Assembly: GCF_003573695.1 (NCBI RefSeq)
Contig: NW_020621825.1
Location: forward strand, 1-64,000
Direction of reading: 5' to 3'
Source of the DNA: Papaver somniferum
Lineage: Eukaryota; Streptophyta; Magnoliopsida; Ranunculales; Papaveraceae
Length of the DNA: 64,000 nt
Below are positions 1-10,900 of this stretch, one piece after another; the stretch's first letter is position 1, and the number at the start of each line of letters is the position of its first letter. A program made the translations under genes and the position numbers. The notes below the pieces were generated by a model. That model ran no database searches. It was not told the DNA's origin and saw nothing but the letters and a program-made list of their open reading frames with translations.

Positions 1-192
1 AAAAGACTCGAACGCTATAATTTAGCTCAAGAGCTGTCTATTTTGATTGGAAACATGCTAATGATCAGGACATGTTGGTCTATAGACCTACATGATCTTG
101 ATATTTTAGCCAAATTTTGAAGTCTAGGCCACATAAACAAGATTTTTCTACTTAGAGCAGTTTCGAGTGTACATTCGAAAAATACACACTCG
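1..192 (+). repeat. Reference satellite monomer (subfamily S1)
   Basis: This first complete monomer sets the coordinate system. In order it holds: a TCGA-containing start (positions 1-13); a TATAATTTA A/T stretch (16-24); TAGCTCAAGAGG in most copies (23-34; this copy has GAGCTG); a T-rich stretch (39-47); the 24-bp palindrome region (71-94); the A/T body ATATTTTAGCCAAATTTTGA (101-120); the diagnostic site GTCTAGGCCACA versus GCCTAGGCCTCA (122-133); GATTTTTCTACTTAGAGCAG (141-160); and the TCGA dyad (161-195). S1 is marked by GGAAACATGCTAATGATC, GACCTACATG and GTCTAGGCCACATAAACAAG. The phase is arbitrary; the biological start of a monomer cannot be read from sequence. Confidence 0.95.
71..94. 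repeat. Dyad 1: 24-bp palindrome with one mismatched pair (recurs in every monomer)
   Basis: Bases 77-88 read GGTCTATAGACC, a perfect 12-bp palindrome. It is extended by CATGT at 71-75 and its complement ACATG at 90-94. The only mismatch is pair 76/89 (T-T here, T-C in copies with GACCCACATG). There is no loop, so the axis lies between bases 82 and 83. The dyad is present in nearly all monomers. Recurrent weakening variants are GGTATATAGACC (for example 18484, 18676, 18868, 19060) and GGTCTATTGACC in S5 copies. It could be a dimeric-protein binding site or a cruciform-prone element; the sequence does not say which. Confidence 0.9.
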
Positions 193-195
193 AAA
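161..195. repeat. Dyad 2: 15-bp inverted repeat with 5-base loop (recurs in every monomer)
   Basis: The left arm TTTCGAGTGTACATT (161-175) faces the right arm AATACACACTCGAAA (181-195) across the loop CGAAA (176-180). Thirteen of 15 pairs match; the mismatches are 171/185 (A-C) and 172/184 (C-A). The ten outer pairs are perfect. In copies with GTGTATATT, pair 172/184 becomes matched. In copies with AATATACAC, pair 171/185 becomes matched. I saw no monomer carrying both changes. The element straddles the monomer boundary as phased here. Confidence 0.9.
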
Positions 196-205
196 AGACT
201 CGAAC
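164..205. repeat. CpG/TCGA cluster, the only CpG-containing part of the consensus monomer
   Basis: Between monomer position 164 and position 13 of the next copy there are five CpGs, four of them in TCGA: TTTCGAG, ATTCGAA, ACTCGAA, ACTCGAA and then AACGCT. The remaining ~150 bp of the consensus has no CpG. Common variants at these sites are transitions: TTCAAAA, CACTCAAAA, TTTCAAG, AATGCT, AACACT and AACGTT-type changes. This is what deamination of methylated cytosine would leave. Some S4 copies add one CpG outside the cluster, in CAACCGGTG. Confidence 0.85.
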
Positions 206-384
206 GTTATAATTTATCTCAAGAGATGTCTATTTTGATTGAAAACATGCTAATTATCAGGACATGTTGGTCTATAGACCCACATGATCTTGATATTTTA
301 GCCAAGTTTTGAAGCCTAGGCCTCATACACACGAATTTTCTACTTAGAGCAGTTTCGAGTGTATATTCGAAAAATACACACTCA
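193..384 (+). repeat. Reference monomer of subfamily S3
   Basis: The second monomer shows the S3 marker set: CGTTATAATTTATCTC, GAGATGTC, GAAAACATGCTAATTATC, CCAAGTTTTGAAGCCTAGGCCTC, CATACACACGAA, and a following dyad with GTGTATATTCG. The site GCCTAGGC is an 8-bp palindrome that S1 copies (GTCTAGGC) lack. The same linked markers recur near 1345, 5960, 6340, 8250, 8640, 24370, 34540 and 50270, so this is an inherited subfamily and not random substitution. Confidence 0.85.
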
Positions 385-504
385 AAAAGACTCGAACACT
401 ATAATTTAGCTCAAGAGGTGTTTATTTTGATTGGAAACATGCTAATGATCAGGACATGTTGGTCTATAGACCTACATGATCTTCATATTTTAGCCAAATT
501 TTGA

Positions 505-2100
505 AGTCTAGTCCACAAAAACAAGATTTTTCTACTTATAGCAGTTTCGAGTGTACATTCGAAAAATACACACTCGAAAAGACTAGAACGCTATAATTTA
601 GCTCAAGAGGTGTCTATTTTTATTTAAAACATGCTAATTATCAGGACATGTTGGTCTATAGACCCACATGATCTTGATATTTTATCCAAGTTTTGAAGCC
701 TAGGCCTCATAAACACGGATTTTCTACTTAGAGCAGTTTCGAGTGTACATTCGAATAATACACACTCGAAAAGACTAGAACGCTATAATTTAGCTCAAGA
801 GGTGTCTATTTTGATTGGAAACATGCTAATGATCAGGACATGTTGGTCTATAGACCTACATGATCTTAATATTTTATCCAAATTTTGAAGTCTAGGCCAC
901 ATAAACAAGATTTTTCTACTTAGAGCAGTTTCGAGTGTACATTCGAAAATACACACTCGAAAACACTCGAACGCTATAATTTAGCTCAAGAGGTGTCTAT
1001 TTTGATTGAAAATATGCTATTGATCAGGAAATGTTGGTCTATAGACCTACATGATCTTCATATTTTAGCCAAATTTTGAAGTCTAGGCCACATAAACACG
1101 AATTTTCTACTTAGAGCAGTTTCGAGTGTACATTCAAATAATATACACTCGAAAAGACTCGAACGCTATAATTTAGCTCAACCGGTGTCTATTTTTATTG
1201 GAAACATGCTAATGATCAGGACATGTTGGTCTATAGACCCAGATGATCTTGATATTTTAGCTAAATTTTGAAGTCTAGGCCTCATAAACAAGATTTGTCT
1301 ACTTAGAGCAGTTTCGAGTGTACATTCGAAAAATACACACTCGAAAAGACTCGAACGTTATAATTTATCTCAAGAGATGTCTATTTTGATTGAAAACATG
1401 CTAATTATCAGGACATCTTGGTCTATAGACCGACATGATCTTCATATATTAGCCAAATTTTGAAGTCTAGGCCACATAAACACGAATTTTCTACTTAGAG
1501 CAGTTTCGAGTGTACATTCAAATAATATACACTCGAAAAGACTCGAACGCTATAATTTAGCTCAACCGGTGTCTATTTTTATTGGAAACATGCTAATGAT
1601 CAGGACATGTTGGTCTATAGACCCAGATGATCTTGATATTTTAGCTAAATTTTGAAGTCTAGCCTCATAAACAAGATTTGTCTACTTAGAGCAGTTTCGA
1701 GTGTACATTCGAAAAATACACACTCGAAAAGACTCGAACGTTATAATTTATCTCAAGAGATGTCTATTTTGATTGAAAACATGCTAATTATCAGGACATG
1801 TTGGTCTATAGACCCACATGATCTTGATATTTTAGCCAAGTTTTGAAGCCTAGGCCTCATACACACGAATTTTCTACTTAGAGCAGTTTCGAGTGTATAT
1901 TCGAAAAGTACACACTCAAAAAGACTCGAACACTATAATTTAGCTCAAGAGGTGTTTATTTTTATTGGAAACATGCTAATGATCAGGACATGTTGGTCTA
2001 TAGACCTACATGATCTTGATATTTTAGCCAAATTTTGAAGTCTAGGCCACATAAACAAGATTTTTCTACTTAGAGCAGTTTCGAGTGTACATTCGAAAAA
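505..2100. repeat. Higher-order block B, copy 1
   Basis: An ordered series of marked monomers: GTCTAGTCCACAAAAACAAG (505), GATCTTAATATTTTATCC, the one-base-short CGAAAATACAC (about 945), GAAAATATGC, then two S4-S3 dimers (CAACCGGTG at 1179 and 1563) with CATCTTGG between them, then GTCTAGCCTCAT (1-bp deletion, about 1660). The same order recurs at 33688-35250 (offset 33183, i.e. 173 monomers less the net indels). Shorter versions lie at 10254-10860, 23880-24900 and 31001-32160. Confidence 0.8.
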
Positions 2101-5100
2101 TACACACTCGAAAAGACTCGAACGCTATAATTTAGCTCAAGAGGTATCTATTTTGATTGGAAACATGCTAATGATCAGGACATGTTGGTCTATAGACCTA
2201 CATGATCTTGATATTTTAGCCAAATTTTGAAGTCTAGGCCACATAAACAAGATTTTTCTACTTAGAGCAGTTTCGAGTGTACATTCGAAAAATACACACT
2301 CGAAAAGACTCGAACGCTATAATTTAGCTCAAGAGGTATCTATTTTGATTGGAAACATGCTAATGATCAGGACATGTTGGTCTATAGAGCTACATGATCT
2401 TGATATTTTAGCCAAATTTTGAAGTCTAGGCCACATAAACAAGATTTTTCTACTTAGAGCAGTTTCGAGTGTACATTCGAAAAATACACACTCGAAAAGA
2501 CTCGAACGCTATAATTTAGCTCAACAGGTTTCTATTTTTATTGGAAACATGCTAATTATCAGGTCATGTTGGTCTATAGACCCACATGATCTTGATATTT
2601 TAGCCAAGTTTTGAATCCTAGGCCACATACACACGAATTTTCTACTTAGAGCAGTTTCGAGTGTATATTCGAAAAATACACACTCGAAAAGACTCGAACG
2701 CTATAATTTAGCTCAACAGGTTTCTATTTTTATTGGAAACATGCTAATGATCAGGACATGTTGGTCTATAGACCCACATGATCTTGATATTTTAGCCAAA
2801 TTTTGAAGTCTAGGCCACATAAACAAGATTTTTCTACTTAGAGGAGTTTCGAGTGTACATTCAAATAATATACACTCGAAAAGACTCGAACGCTATAATT
2901 TAGCTCAACCGGTGTTTATTTTTATTGGAAACATGCTAATAATCAGGACATGTTGGTCTATAGACCCAGATGATCTTGATATTTTAGCTAAATTTTGAAG
3001 TCTAGGCCTCATAAACAAGATTTGTCTTCTTAGAGCAGTTTCGAGTGTACATTCGAAAAATACACACTCGAAAAGACTCGAACGTTATAATTTATCTCAA
3101 GAGATGTTTATTTTGATTGAAAACATGCTAATTATCAGGACATGTTGGTCTATCATGATCTTGATATTTTAGCCAAGTTTTGAATCCTAGGCCACATACA
3201 CACGAATTTTCTACTTAGAGCAGTTTCGAGTGTATATTCGAAAAATACACACTCGAAAAGACTCGAACGCTATAATTTAGCTCAAGAGGTGTCTATTTTG
3301 ATTGGAAACATGCTAATGATCAGGACATGTTGGTCTATAGACCCACATGATCTTGATATTTTAGCCAAATTTTGAAGTCTAGGCCACATAAACAAGATTT
3401 TTCTACTTAGAGCAGTTTCGAGTGTACATTCAAATAATATACACTCGAAAAGACTCGAACGCTATAATTTAGATCAAGAGGTGTCTATTTTGATTGAAAA
3501 CATGCTATTGATCAGGACATGTTGGTCTATAGACCCACATAATCTTGATATTTTAGCCAAATTTTGAAGTCTAGGCCACATAAACAAGATTTTTCTACTT
3601 AGAGCAGTTTCGAGTGTACATTCGAAAAATACACACTCGAAAAGACTCGAACGCTATAATTTAGCTCAACAGGTTTCTATTTTTATTGGAAACATGCTAA
3701 TGATCAGGACATGTTGGTCTATAGACCCACATGATCTTGATATTTTAGCCAAATTTTGAAGTCTAGGCCACATAAACAAGATTTTTCTACTTAGAGCAGT
3801 TTCGAGTGTACATTCGAAAAATACACACTCGAAAAGACTCGAACGCTATAATTTAGCTCAACAGGTTTCTATTTTTATTGGAAACATGCTAATTATCAGG
3901 ACATGTTGGTCTATAGACCCACATGATCTTGATATTTTAGCCAAGTTTTGAATCCTAGGCCACATACACACGAATTTTCTACTTAGAGCAGTTTCGAGTG
4001 TATATTCGAAAAATACACACTCGAAAAGACTCGAACGCTATAATTTAGCTCAATAGGTGTCTATTTTTATTGGAAACATGCTAATGATCAGGACATGTTG
4101 GTCTATAGACCCAGATGATATTTATATTTTAGCTAAATTTTGAAGTCTAGGCCTCATAAACAAGATTTGTCTTCTTAGAGCAGTTTCAAGTGTACATTCG
4201 AAAAATACACACTCGAAAAGACTCGAACGTTATAATTTATCTCAAGAGATGTTTATTTTGATTGAAAACATTCTAATTATCAGGACATGTTGGTCTATAG
4301 ACCCACATGATCTTGATATTTTAGCCAATTTTTGAATCCTAGGCCACATACACACGAATTTTCTACTTAGAGCAGTTTCGAGTGTATATTCGAAAAATAC
4401 ACACTCGAAAAGACTCGAACGCTATAATTTAGCTCAAGAGGTGTCTATTTTGATTGGAAACATGCTAATGATCAGGACATGTTGGTCTATAGACCTACAT
4501 GATCTTGATATTTTAGCCAATTTTGAAGTCTAGGCCACATAAACAAGATTTTTCTACTTAGAGCAGTTTCGAGTGTACATTCGAAAAATACACACTCGAA
4601 AAGACTCGAACGCTATAATTTAGCTCAAGAGGTGTCTATTTTGATTGAAAACATGCTATTGATCAGGACATGTTGGTCTATAGACCCACATGATCTTGAT
4701 ATTTTAGCCAAATTTTGAAGCCTAGGCCTCATAAACACGGATTTTCTACTTAGAGCAGTTTCGAGTGTACATTCAAATAATACACACTCGAAAAGACTCG
4801 AACGCTATAATTTAGCTCAAGAGGTATCTATTTTGATTGGAAACATGCTAATGATCAGGACATGTTGGTCTATAGACCTACATGATCTTGATATTTTAGC
4901 CAAATTTTGAAGTCTAGGCCACATAAACAAGATTTTTCTACTTAGAGCAGTTTCGAGTGTACATTCGAAAAATACACACTCGGAAAGACTCGAACGCTAT
5001 AATTTAGCTCATGAGGAGTCTATTTTGATTGAAAACATGCTATTGATCAGGACATGTTGGTCTATTGACCCACATGATCTTCATATGTTAGCCAAGTTTT

Positions 5101-5690
5101 GAAGGCTAGGCCTCATAAACACGAATTTTCTACTTAGAGCAGTTTCGAGTGTATATTCGAAAAATACACACTCGAAAAGACTCGAACGCTATAATTTAGC
5201 TCAAGAGGTGTCTATTTTGATTGAAAACATGCTATTGATAAGGACATGTCGGTCTATAGACCCACATGATCTTGATATTTTAGCCAAATTTTGAAGTCTA
5301 GGCCACATAAACAAGATTTTTCTACTTAGAGCAGTTTCGAGTGTACATTCAAAAAATACACACTCGAAAAGACTCGAACGCTATAATTCAGCTCAAGAGA
5401 TGTCTATTTTGATTGAAAACATGCTAATTATCAGGACATGTTGGTCTATAGACCCACATGATCTTGATATTTTAGCCAAATTTTGAAGTCTAGGCCACAT
5501 AAACAAGATTTTTCTACTTAGAGCAGTTTCGAGTGTACATTGGAAAAATACACACTCGAAAAGACTCGAACGCTATAATTTAGCTCAAGAGGTGTCTATT
5601 TTGATTGAAAACATGCTATTGATCAGGACATGTTGGTCTATAGACCCACATGATCTTGATATTTTATCCAAGTTTTGAAACCTAGGCCTC
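2100..5690. repeat. Satellite with a repeated 6-7-monomer block
   Basis: CAACAGGTTTC monomers at 2522 and 2714 recur at 3667 and 3859. GATGTTTATTTTG at 3103 recurs at 4248 (1145 bp, six monomers less the 7-bp deletion near 3154). GAATCCTAGGCCACATACAC occurs near 2613, 3181, 3951 and 4335. Offsets of six and seven monomers in the same interval show a mosaic and not one clean duplication. From 4440 to 5690 the monomers are mixed S1, S2, S3 and one S5. Nothing other than satellite is seen. Confidence 0.7.
3120..3180. repeat. Monomer with a 7-bp deletion in dyad 1
   Basis: The sequence reads GGTCTATCATGATC where others read GGTCTATAGACCCACATGATC. The right half of the 12-bp palindrome core is therefore lost in this copy. 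It is one of only four monomers in the window with a deletion larger than 2 bp. Confidence 0.85.
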
Positions 5691-7594
5691 ATACACACGA
5701 TTTTTCTACTTAGAGCAGTTTCGAGGGTACATTCGAAAAATACACACTCGAAAAGACTCGAACGCTATAATTTAGCTCAAGAGGTGTCTATATTGATTGG
5801 AAACATGCTAATGATCAGGACATGTTGGTCTATAGAACCACATGATCTTGATATTTTAGCCAAATTTTGAAGTCTAGGCCACATAAACAAGATTTTTCTA
5901 CTTAGAGCAGTTTCGAGTGTACATTCGAATAATACACACTCGAAAAGACTCGAACGCTATAATTTATCTCAAGATATGTCTATTTTGATTGAAAACATGC
6001 TAATTATCAGGACATGTTGGTCTATAGACCCACATGATCTTGATATTTTAGCCAAGTTTTGAAGCCTAGGCCTCATACACACGAATTTTCTACTTAGAGC
6101 AGTTTCGAGTGTATATTCGAAAAATACACACTCAAAAAGACTCGAACACTATAATTTAGCTCAAGAGGTGTTTATTTTTATTGGAAACATGCTAATGATC
6201 AGGACATGTTGGTCTATAGACCCAGATGATCTTGATATTTTAGCTAAATTTTGAAGTCTAGCCTCATAAACAAGATTTGTCTACTTAGAGCAGTTTCGAG
6301 TGTACATTCGAAAAATACACACTCGAAAAGACTCGAACGTTATAATTTATCTCAAGAGATGTCTATTTTGATTGAAAACATGCTAATTATCAGGACATGT
6401 TGGTCTATAGACCCACATGATCTTGATATTTTAGCCAAGTTTTGAAGCCTAGGCCTCATACACACGAATTTTCTACTTAGAGCAGTTTCGAGTGTATATT
6501 CGAAAAATACACACTCAAAAAGACTCGAACACTATAATTTAGCTCAAGAGGTGTTTATTTTTATTGGAAACATGCTAATGATCAGGACATGTTGGTCTAT
6601 AGACCTACATGATCTTGATATATTAGCCAAATTTTGAAGTCTAGGCCACATAAACAAGATTTTTCTACTTAGAGCAGTTTCGAGTGTACATTCGAAAAAT
6701 ACACACTCGAAAAGACTCGAACGCTATAATTTAGCTCATGAGGTGTCTATTTTGATTGAAAACATGCTATTGATCAGGACATGTTGGTCTATTGACCCAC
6801 ATGATCTTCATATGTTAGCCAAGTTTTTAAGGCTAGGCCTCATAAACACGAATTTTCTACTTAGAGCAGTTTCGAGTGTATATTCGAAAAATACACACTC
6901 AAAAAGACTCGAACACTATAATTTAGCTCAAGAGGTGTTTATTTTTATTGGAAACATGCTAATGATCAGGACATGTTGGTCTATAGACCTACATGATCTT
7001 GATATTTTAGCCAAATTTTGAAGTCTAGGCCACATAAACAAGATTTTTCTACTTAGAGCAGTTTCGAGTGTACATTCGAAAAATACACACTCGAAAAGAC
7101 TCGAACGCTATAATTTAGCTCATGAGATGTCTATTTTGATTGAAAACATGCTATTGATCAGGACATGTTGGTCTATAGACCCACATGATCTTGATATTTT
7201 AGCCAAATTTTGAAGTCTAGGCCACATAAAGAAGATTTTTCTACTTAGAGCAGTTTCGAGTGTACATTCGAAAAATACACACTCGAAAAGACTCGAACGC
7301 TATAATTTAGCTCAAGAGGTGTCTATTTTGATTGGAAACATGCTAATGATCAGGACATGTTGGTCTATAGACCCACGTGATCTTGATATTTTAGCCAAGT
7401 TTTGAAGCCTAGGCCTCATAAACACGAATTTTCTACTTAGAGCAGTTTCGAGTGTACATTCGAATAATACACACTCGAAAAGACTCGAACGCTATAATTT
7501 AGATCAACAGGTTTCTATTTTATTGGAAACATGCTAATGATCATGACATGTTGGTCTATAGACCCAGATGATCTTGATATTTTAGCAAAAATTT
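5690..7594. repeat. Satellite including a block shared with 34.8-35.6 kb
   Basis: Bases about 6230-7020 match about 34815-35605 in register at a constant offset of 28584. Shared markers are the 1-bp deletion GTCTAGCCTCAT (about 6258 and 34842), GTGTTTATTTTTATTGG, CTCATGAGG, and the TTTTTAAGG change that removes the usual TGA. From 7020 to 7594 the monomers are mixed S1, S2 and S5-like, with GAGATG after CTCAT near 7122 and a 1-bp deletion near 7517. Confidence 0.75.
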
Positions 7595-7978
7595 GAAATC
7601 TAGGCCTCATAAACAAGATTTGTCTACTTAGAGCAGTTTCGAGTGTACATTCGAAAAATACACACTCGAAAAGACTCGAATGCTATAATTTAGCTCAAGA
7701 GGTGTCTATTTTGATTGAAAACATGCTATTGATCAGGACATGTTGGTCTATAGACCCACATGATCTTGATATTTTATCCAAATTTTGAAATCTAGGCCTC
7801 ATAAACAAGATTTGTCTACTTAGAGCAGTTTCGAGTGTACATTCGAAAAATACACACTCGAAAAGACTCGAATGCTATAATTTAGCTCAAGAGGTGTCTA
7901 TTTTGATTGAAAACATGCTATTGATCAGGACATGTTGGTCTATAGACCCACATGATCTTGATATTTTATCCAAATTTT
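7595..7978. repeat. Single-monomer tandem duplication, apparently exact
   Basis: Bases 7595-7786 and 7787-7978 read the same by eye. Both carry GAAATCTAGGCCTC, TTTGTCTAC, GAATGCTATAATT and TTTTATCCAAATTTTG. The offset is exactly 192. Most adjacent monomers elsewhere belong to different subfamilies, so this is probably a very recent one-unit unequal exchange or slippage. Confidence 0.85.
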
Positions 7979-10900
7979 GAAGTCTAGGCCACATAAACAA
8001 GATTTTTTTACTTAGAGCAGTTTCGAGTGTACATTCAAATATTAGACACTCGAAAAGATTCGAACGCTATAATTTAGCTCAACCAGTGACTATTTTTATT
8101 GGAAACATGCTAATGATCAGGACATGTTGGTCTATAGACCCAGATGATCTTGATATTTTAGCTAAGTTTTGAAGTCTAGGCCTCATAAATAAGATTTGTC
8201 TACTTAGAGCAGTTTCGAGTGTACATTCGAAAAATACACACTCGAAAAGACTCGAACGTTATAATTTATCTCAAGAGATGTCTATTTTGATTGAAAACAT
8301 GCTAATTATCAGGACATGTTGGTCTATAGACCCACATGATATTGATATTTTAGCCAAGTTTTGAAGCCTAGGCCTCATACACACGAATTTTCTACTTAGA
8401 GCAGTTTCGAGTGTATATTCGAAAAATACACACTCGAAAAGACTCGAACGCTATAATTTAGCTCAAGAGGTGTCTATTTTGATTGGAAACATGCTAATGA
8501 TCAGGACATGTTGGTCTATAGACCAATATGATCTTGATATTTTAGCCAAATTTTGAAGTTTAGGCCACATAAACAAGATTTTTCTACTTAGAGCAGTTTC
8601 GAGTGTACATTCGAAAAATACACACTCGAAAAGACTCGAACGTTATAATTTATCTCAAGAGATGTCTATTTTGATTGAAAACATGCTAATTATCAGGACA
8701 TGTTGGTCTATAGACCCACATGATCTTAATATTTTAGCCAAGTTTTGAAGCCTAGGCCTCATACACATGAATTTTCTACTTAGAGCAGTTTCGAGTGTAT
8801 ATTCGAAAAATACACACTCGAAAAGACTCGAACGTTATAATTTAGCTCAAGAGGTGTCTATTTTGATTGGAAACATGCTAATGATCAGGACTTGTTGGTC
8901 TATAGACCTACATGATCTTGATATTTTAGCCAAATTTTGAAGTCTAGGCCACAGAAACAAGATTTTTCTACTTAGAGCAGTTTCGAGTGTACATTCGAAA
9001 AATACACACTCGAAAAGACTCGAACGCTATAATTTAGCTCAAGAGGTGTCTATTTTGATTGAAAACATGCTATTGATCAGGACATGTTGGTCTATTGACC
9101 CACATGATCTTCATATGTTATCCAAGTTTTGAAGGCTAGGCCTCATAAACAAGATATTTCTACTTAGAGGAGTTTCGAGTGTATATTCGAATAATACACA
9201 CTCGAAAAGACTCGAACGCTATAATTTAGCTCAAGAGGTGTCTATTTTGATTGGAAACATGCTAATGATCAGGACATGTTGGTCTATAGACCTACATGAT
9301 CTTAATATTTTAGCCAAATTTTGACGTCTAGGCCATATAAACAAGATTTTTCTACTTAGAGCAGTTTCGAGTGTACATTCGAAAAATACACACTCGAAAA
9401 GACTCGAACGCTATAATTTAGCTCAAGAGGTGTCTATTTTTATTGAAAACATGCTATTGATCAGGACATGTTGGTCTATAGACACACATGATCTTGATAT
9501 TTTAGCCAAATTTTGAAGCCTAGGCCTCATAAACACGGATTTTCTACTTAGAGCAGTTTCGAGTGTACATTCAAATAATACACACTCGAAAAGACTCGAA
9601 CGCTATAATTTAGCTCAAGAGGTATCTATTTTGATTGGAAACATGCTAATGATCAGGACATGTTGGTCTATAGACCTACATGATCTTGATATTTTAGCCA
9701 AATTTTGAAGTCTAGGCCACATAAACAAGATTTTTCTACTTAGAGCAGTTTCGAGTGTACATTCGAAAAATACACACTCGAAAAGACTCGAACGCTATAA
9801 TTTAGCTCAAGAGGTGTCTATTTTGATTGAAAACATGCTATTGATCAGGACATGTTGGTCTATAGACCCACATGATCTTCATATTTTATCCAAATTTTGA
9901 AGTCTAGGCCACATAAACACGAATTTTCTACTTAGAGCAGTTTCGAGTGTATATTCGAAAAATACACACTCAAAAAGACTCGAACGCTATAATTTAGCTC
10001 AAGAGCTGTCTATTTTGATTGGAAACATGTTAATTATCAGGACATGTTGGTCTATAGACCCACATGATCTTGATATTTTATCCAAGTTTTGAAGCCTAGG
10101 CCTCATAAACACGGATCTTCTACTTAGAGCAGTTTCGAGTGTACATTCGAATAATACACACTCGAAAAGACTAGAACGCTATAATTTAGCTCAAGAGGTG
10201 TCTATTTTGATTGGAAACATGCTAATGATCAGGACATGTTGGTCTATAGACCTACATGATCTTAATATTTTATCCAAATTTTGAAGTCTATGCCACATAA
10301 ACAAGATTTTTCTACTTAGAGCAGTTTCGAGTGTACATTCGAAAATACACACTCGAAAAGACTCGAACGCTATAATTTAGCTCAAGAGGTGTCTATTTTG
10401 ATTGAAAATATGCTATTGATCAGGACATGTTGGTCTATAGACCTACATGATCTTCATATTTTAGCCAAATTTTGAAGTCTAGGCCACATAAACACGAATT
10501 TTCTACTTAGAGCAGTTTCGAGTGTACATTCAAATAATATACACTCGAAAAGACTCGAACGCTATAATTTAGCTCAACCGGTGTCTATTTTTATTGGAAA
10601 CATGCTAATGATCAGGACATGTTGGTCTATAGACCCAGATGATCTTGATATTTTAGCTAAATTTTGAAGTCTAGGCCTCATAAACAAGATTTGTCTACTT
10701 AGAGCAGTTTCGAGTGTACATTCGAAAAATACACACTCGAAAAGACTCGAACGTTATAATTTATCTCAAGAGATGTCTATTTTGATTGGAAACATGCTAA
10801 TGATCAGGACATGTTGGTCTATAGACCCACATGATCTTGATATTTTAGCCAAATTTTGAAGTCTAGGCCACATAAAAAAGATTTTTCTACTTAGAGCAGT

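Noticed and set aside
16..24. TATAATTTA as a promoter
   Set aside because: It is an A/T-rich string in a 35% GC repeat with no linked initiator, gene or conserved start. Satellite transcription is possible but not shown by this motif.
23..34. TAGCTCAAGAGG (most copies) as a pol III A box, with GACTCGAAC as a B box
   Set aside because: The 12 bases do fit the loose A-box consensus, but the only B-like site is ~160 bp downstream in the next monomer and lacks key bases. TTTT runs at 41-44 would stop pol III at once. A chance match repeated 333 times is more likely than a tRNA or SINE origin.
54..102. Internal sub-repeat origin of the monomer (CATGCTATTGAT versus CATGATCTTGAT)
   Set aside because: Ten of 12 bases match, but the 37-bp spacing is not repeated elsewhere in the monomer, so an origin from shorter repeats is not supported.
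6743..7021. Open frames of 64 and 92 codons (1652, 6251, 6743, 12585, 13845, 14805, 17097, 32257, 34835, 35327, 35711, 39935, 48764, 56818, 60850) as genes
   Set aside because: All are the satellite read in one frame. They begin at GTG or TTG, not a clear ATG context, and end at the monomer's own TGA. They exist only where a stop is mutated or a 1-bp deletion shifts the frame. No domain is visible.
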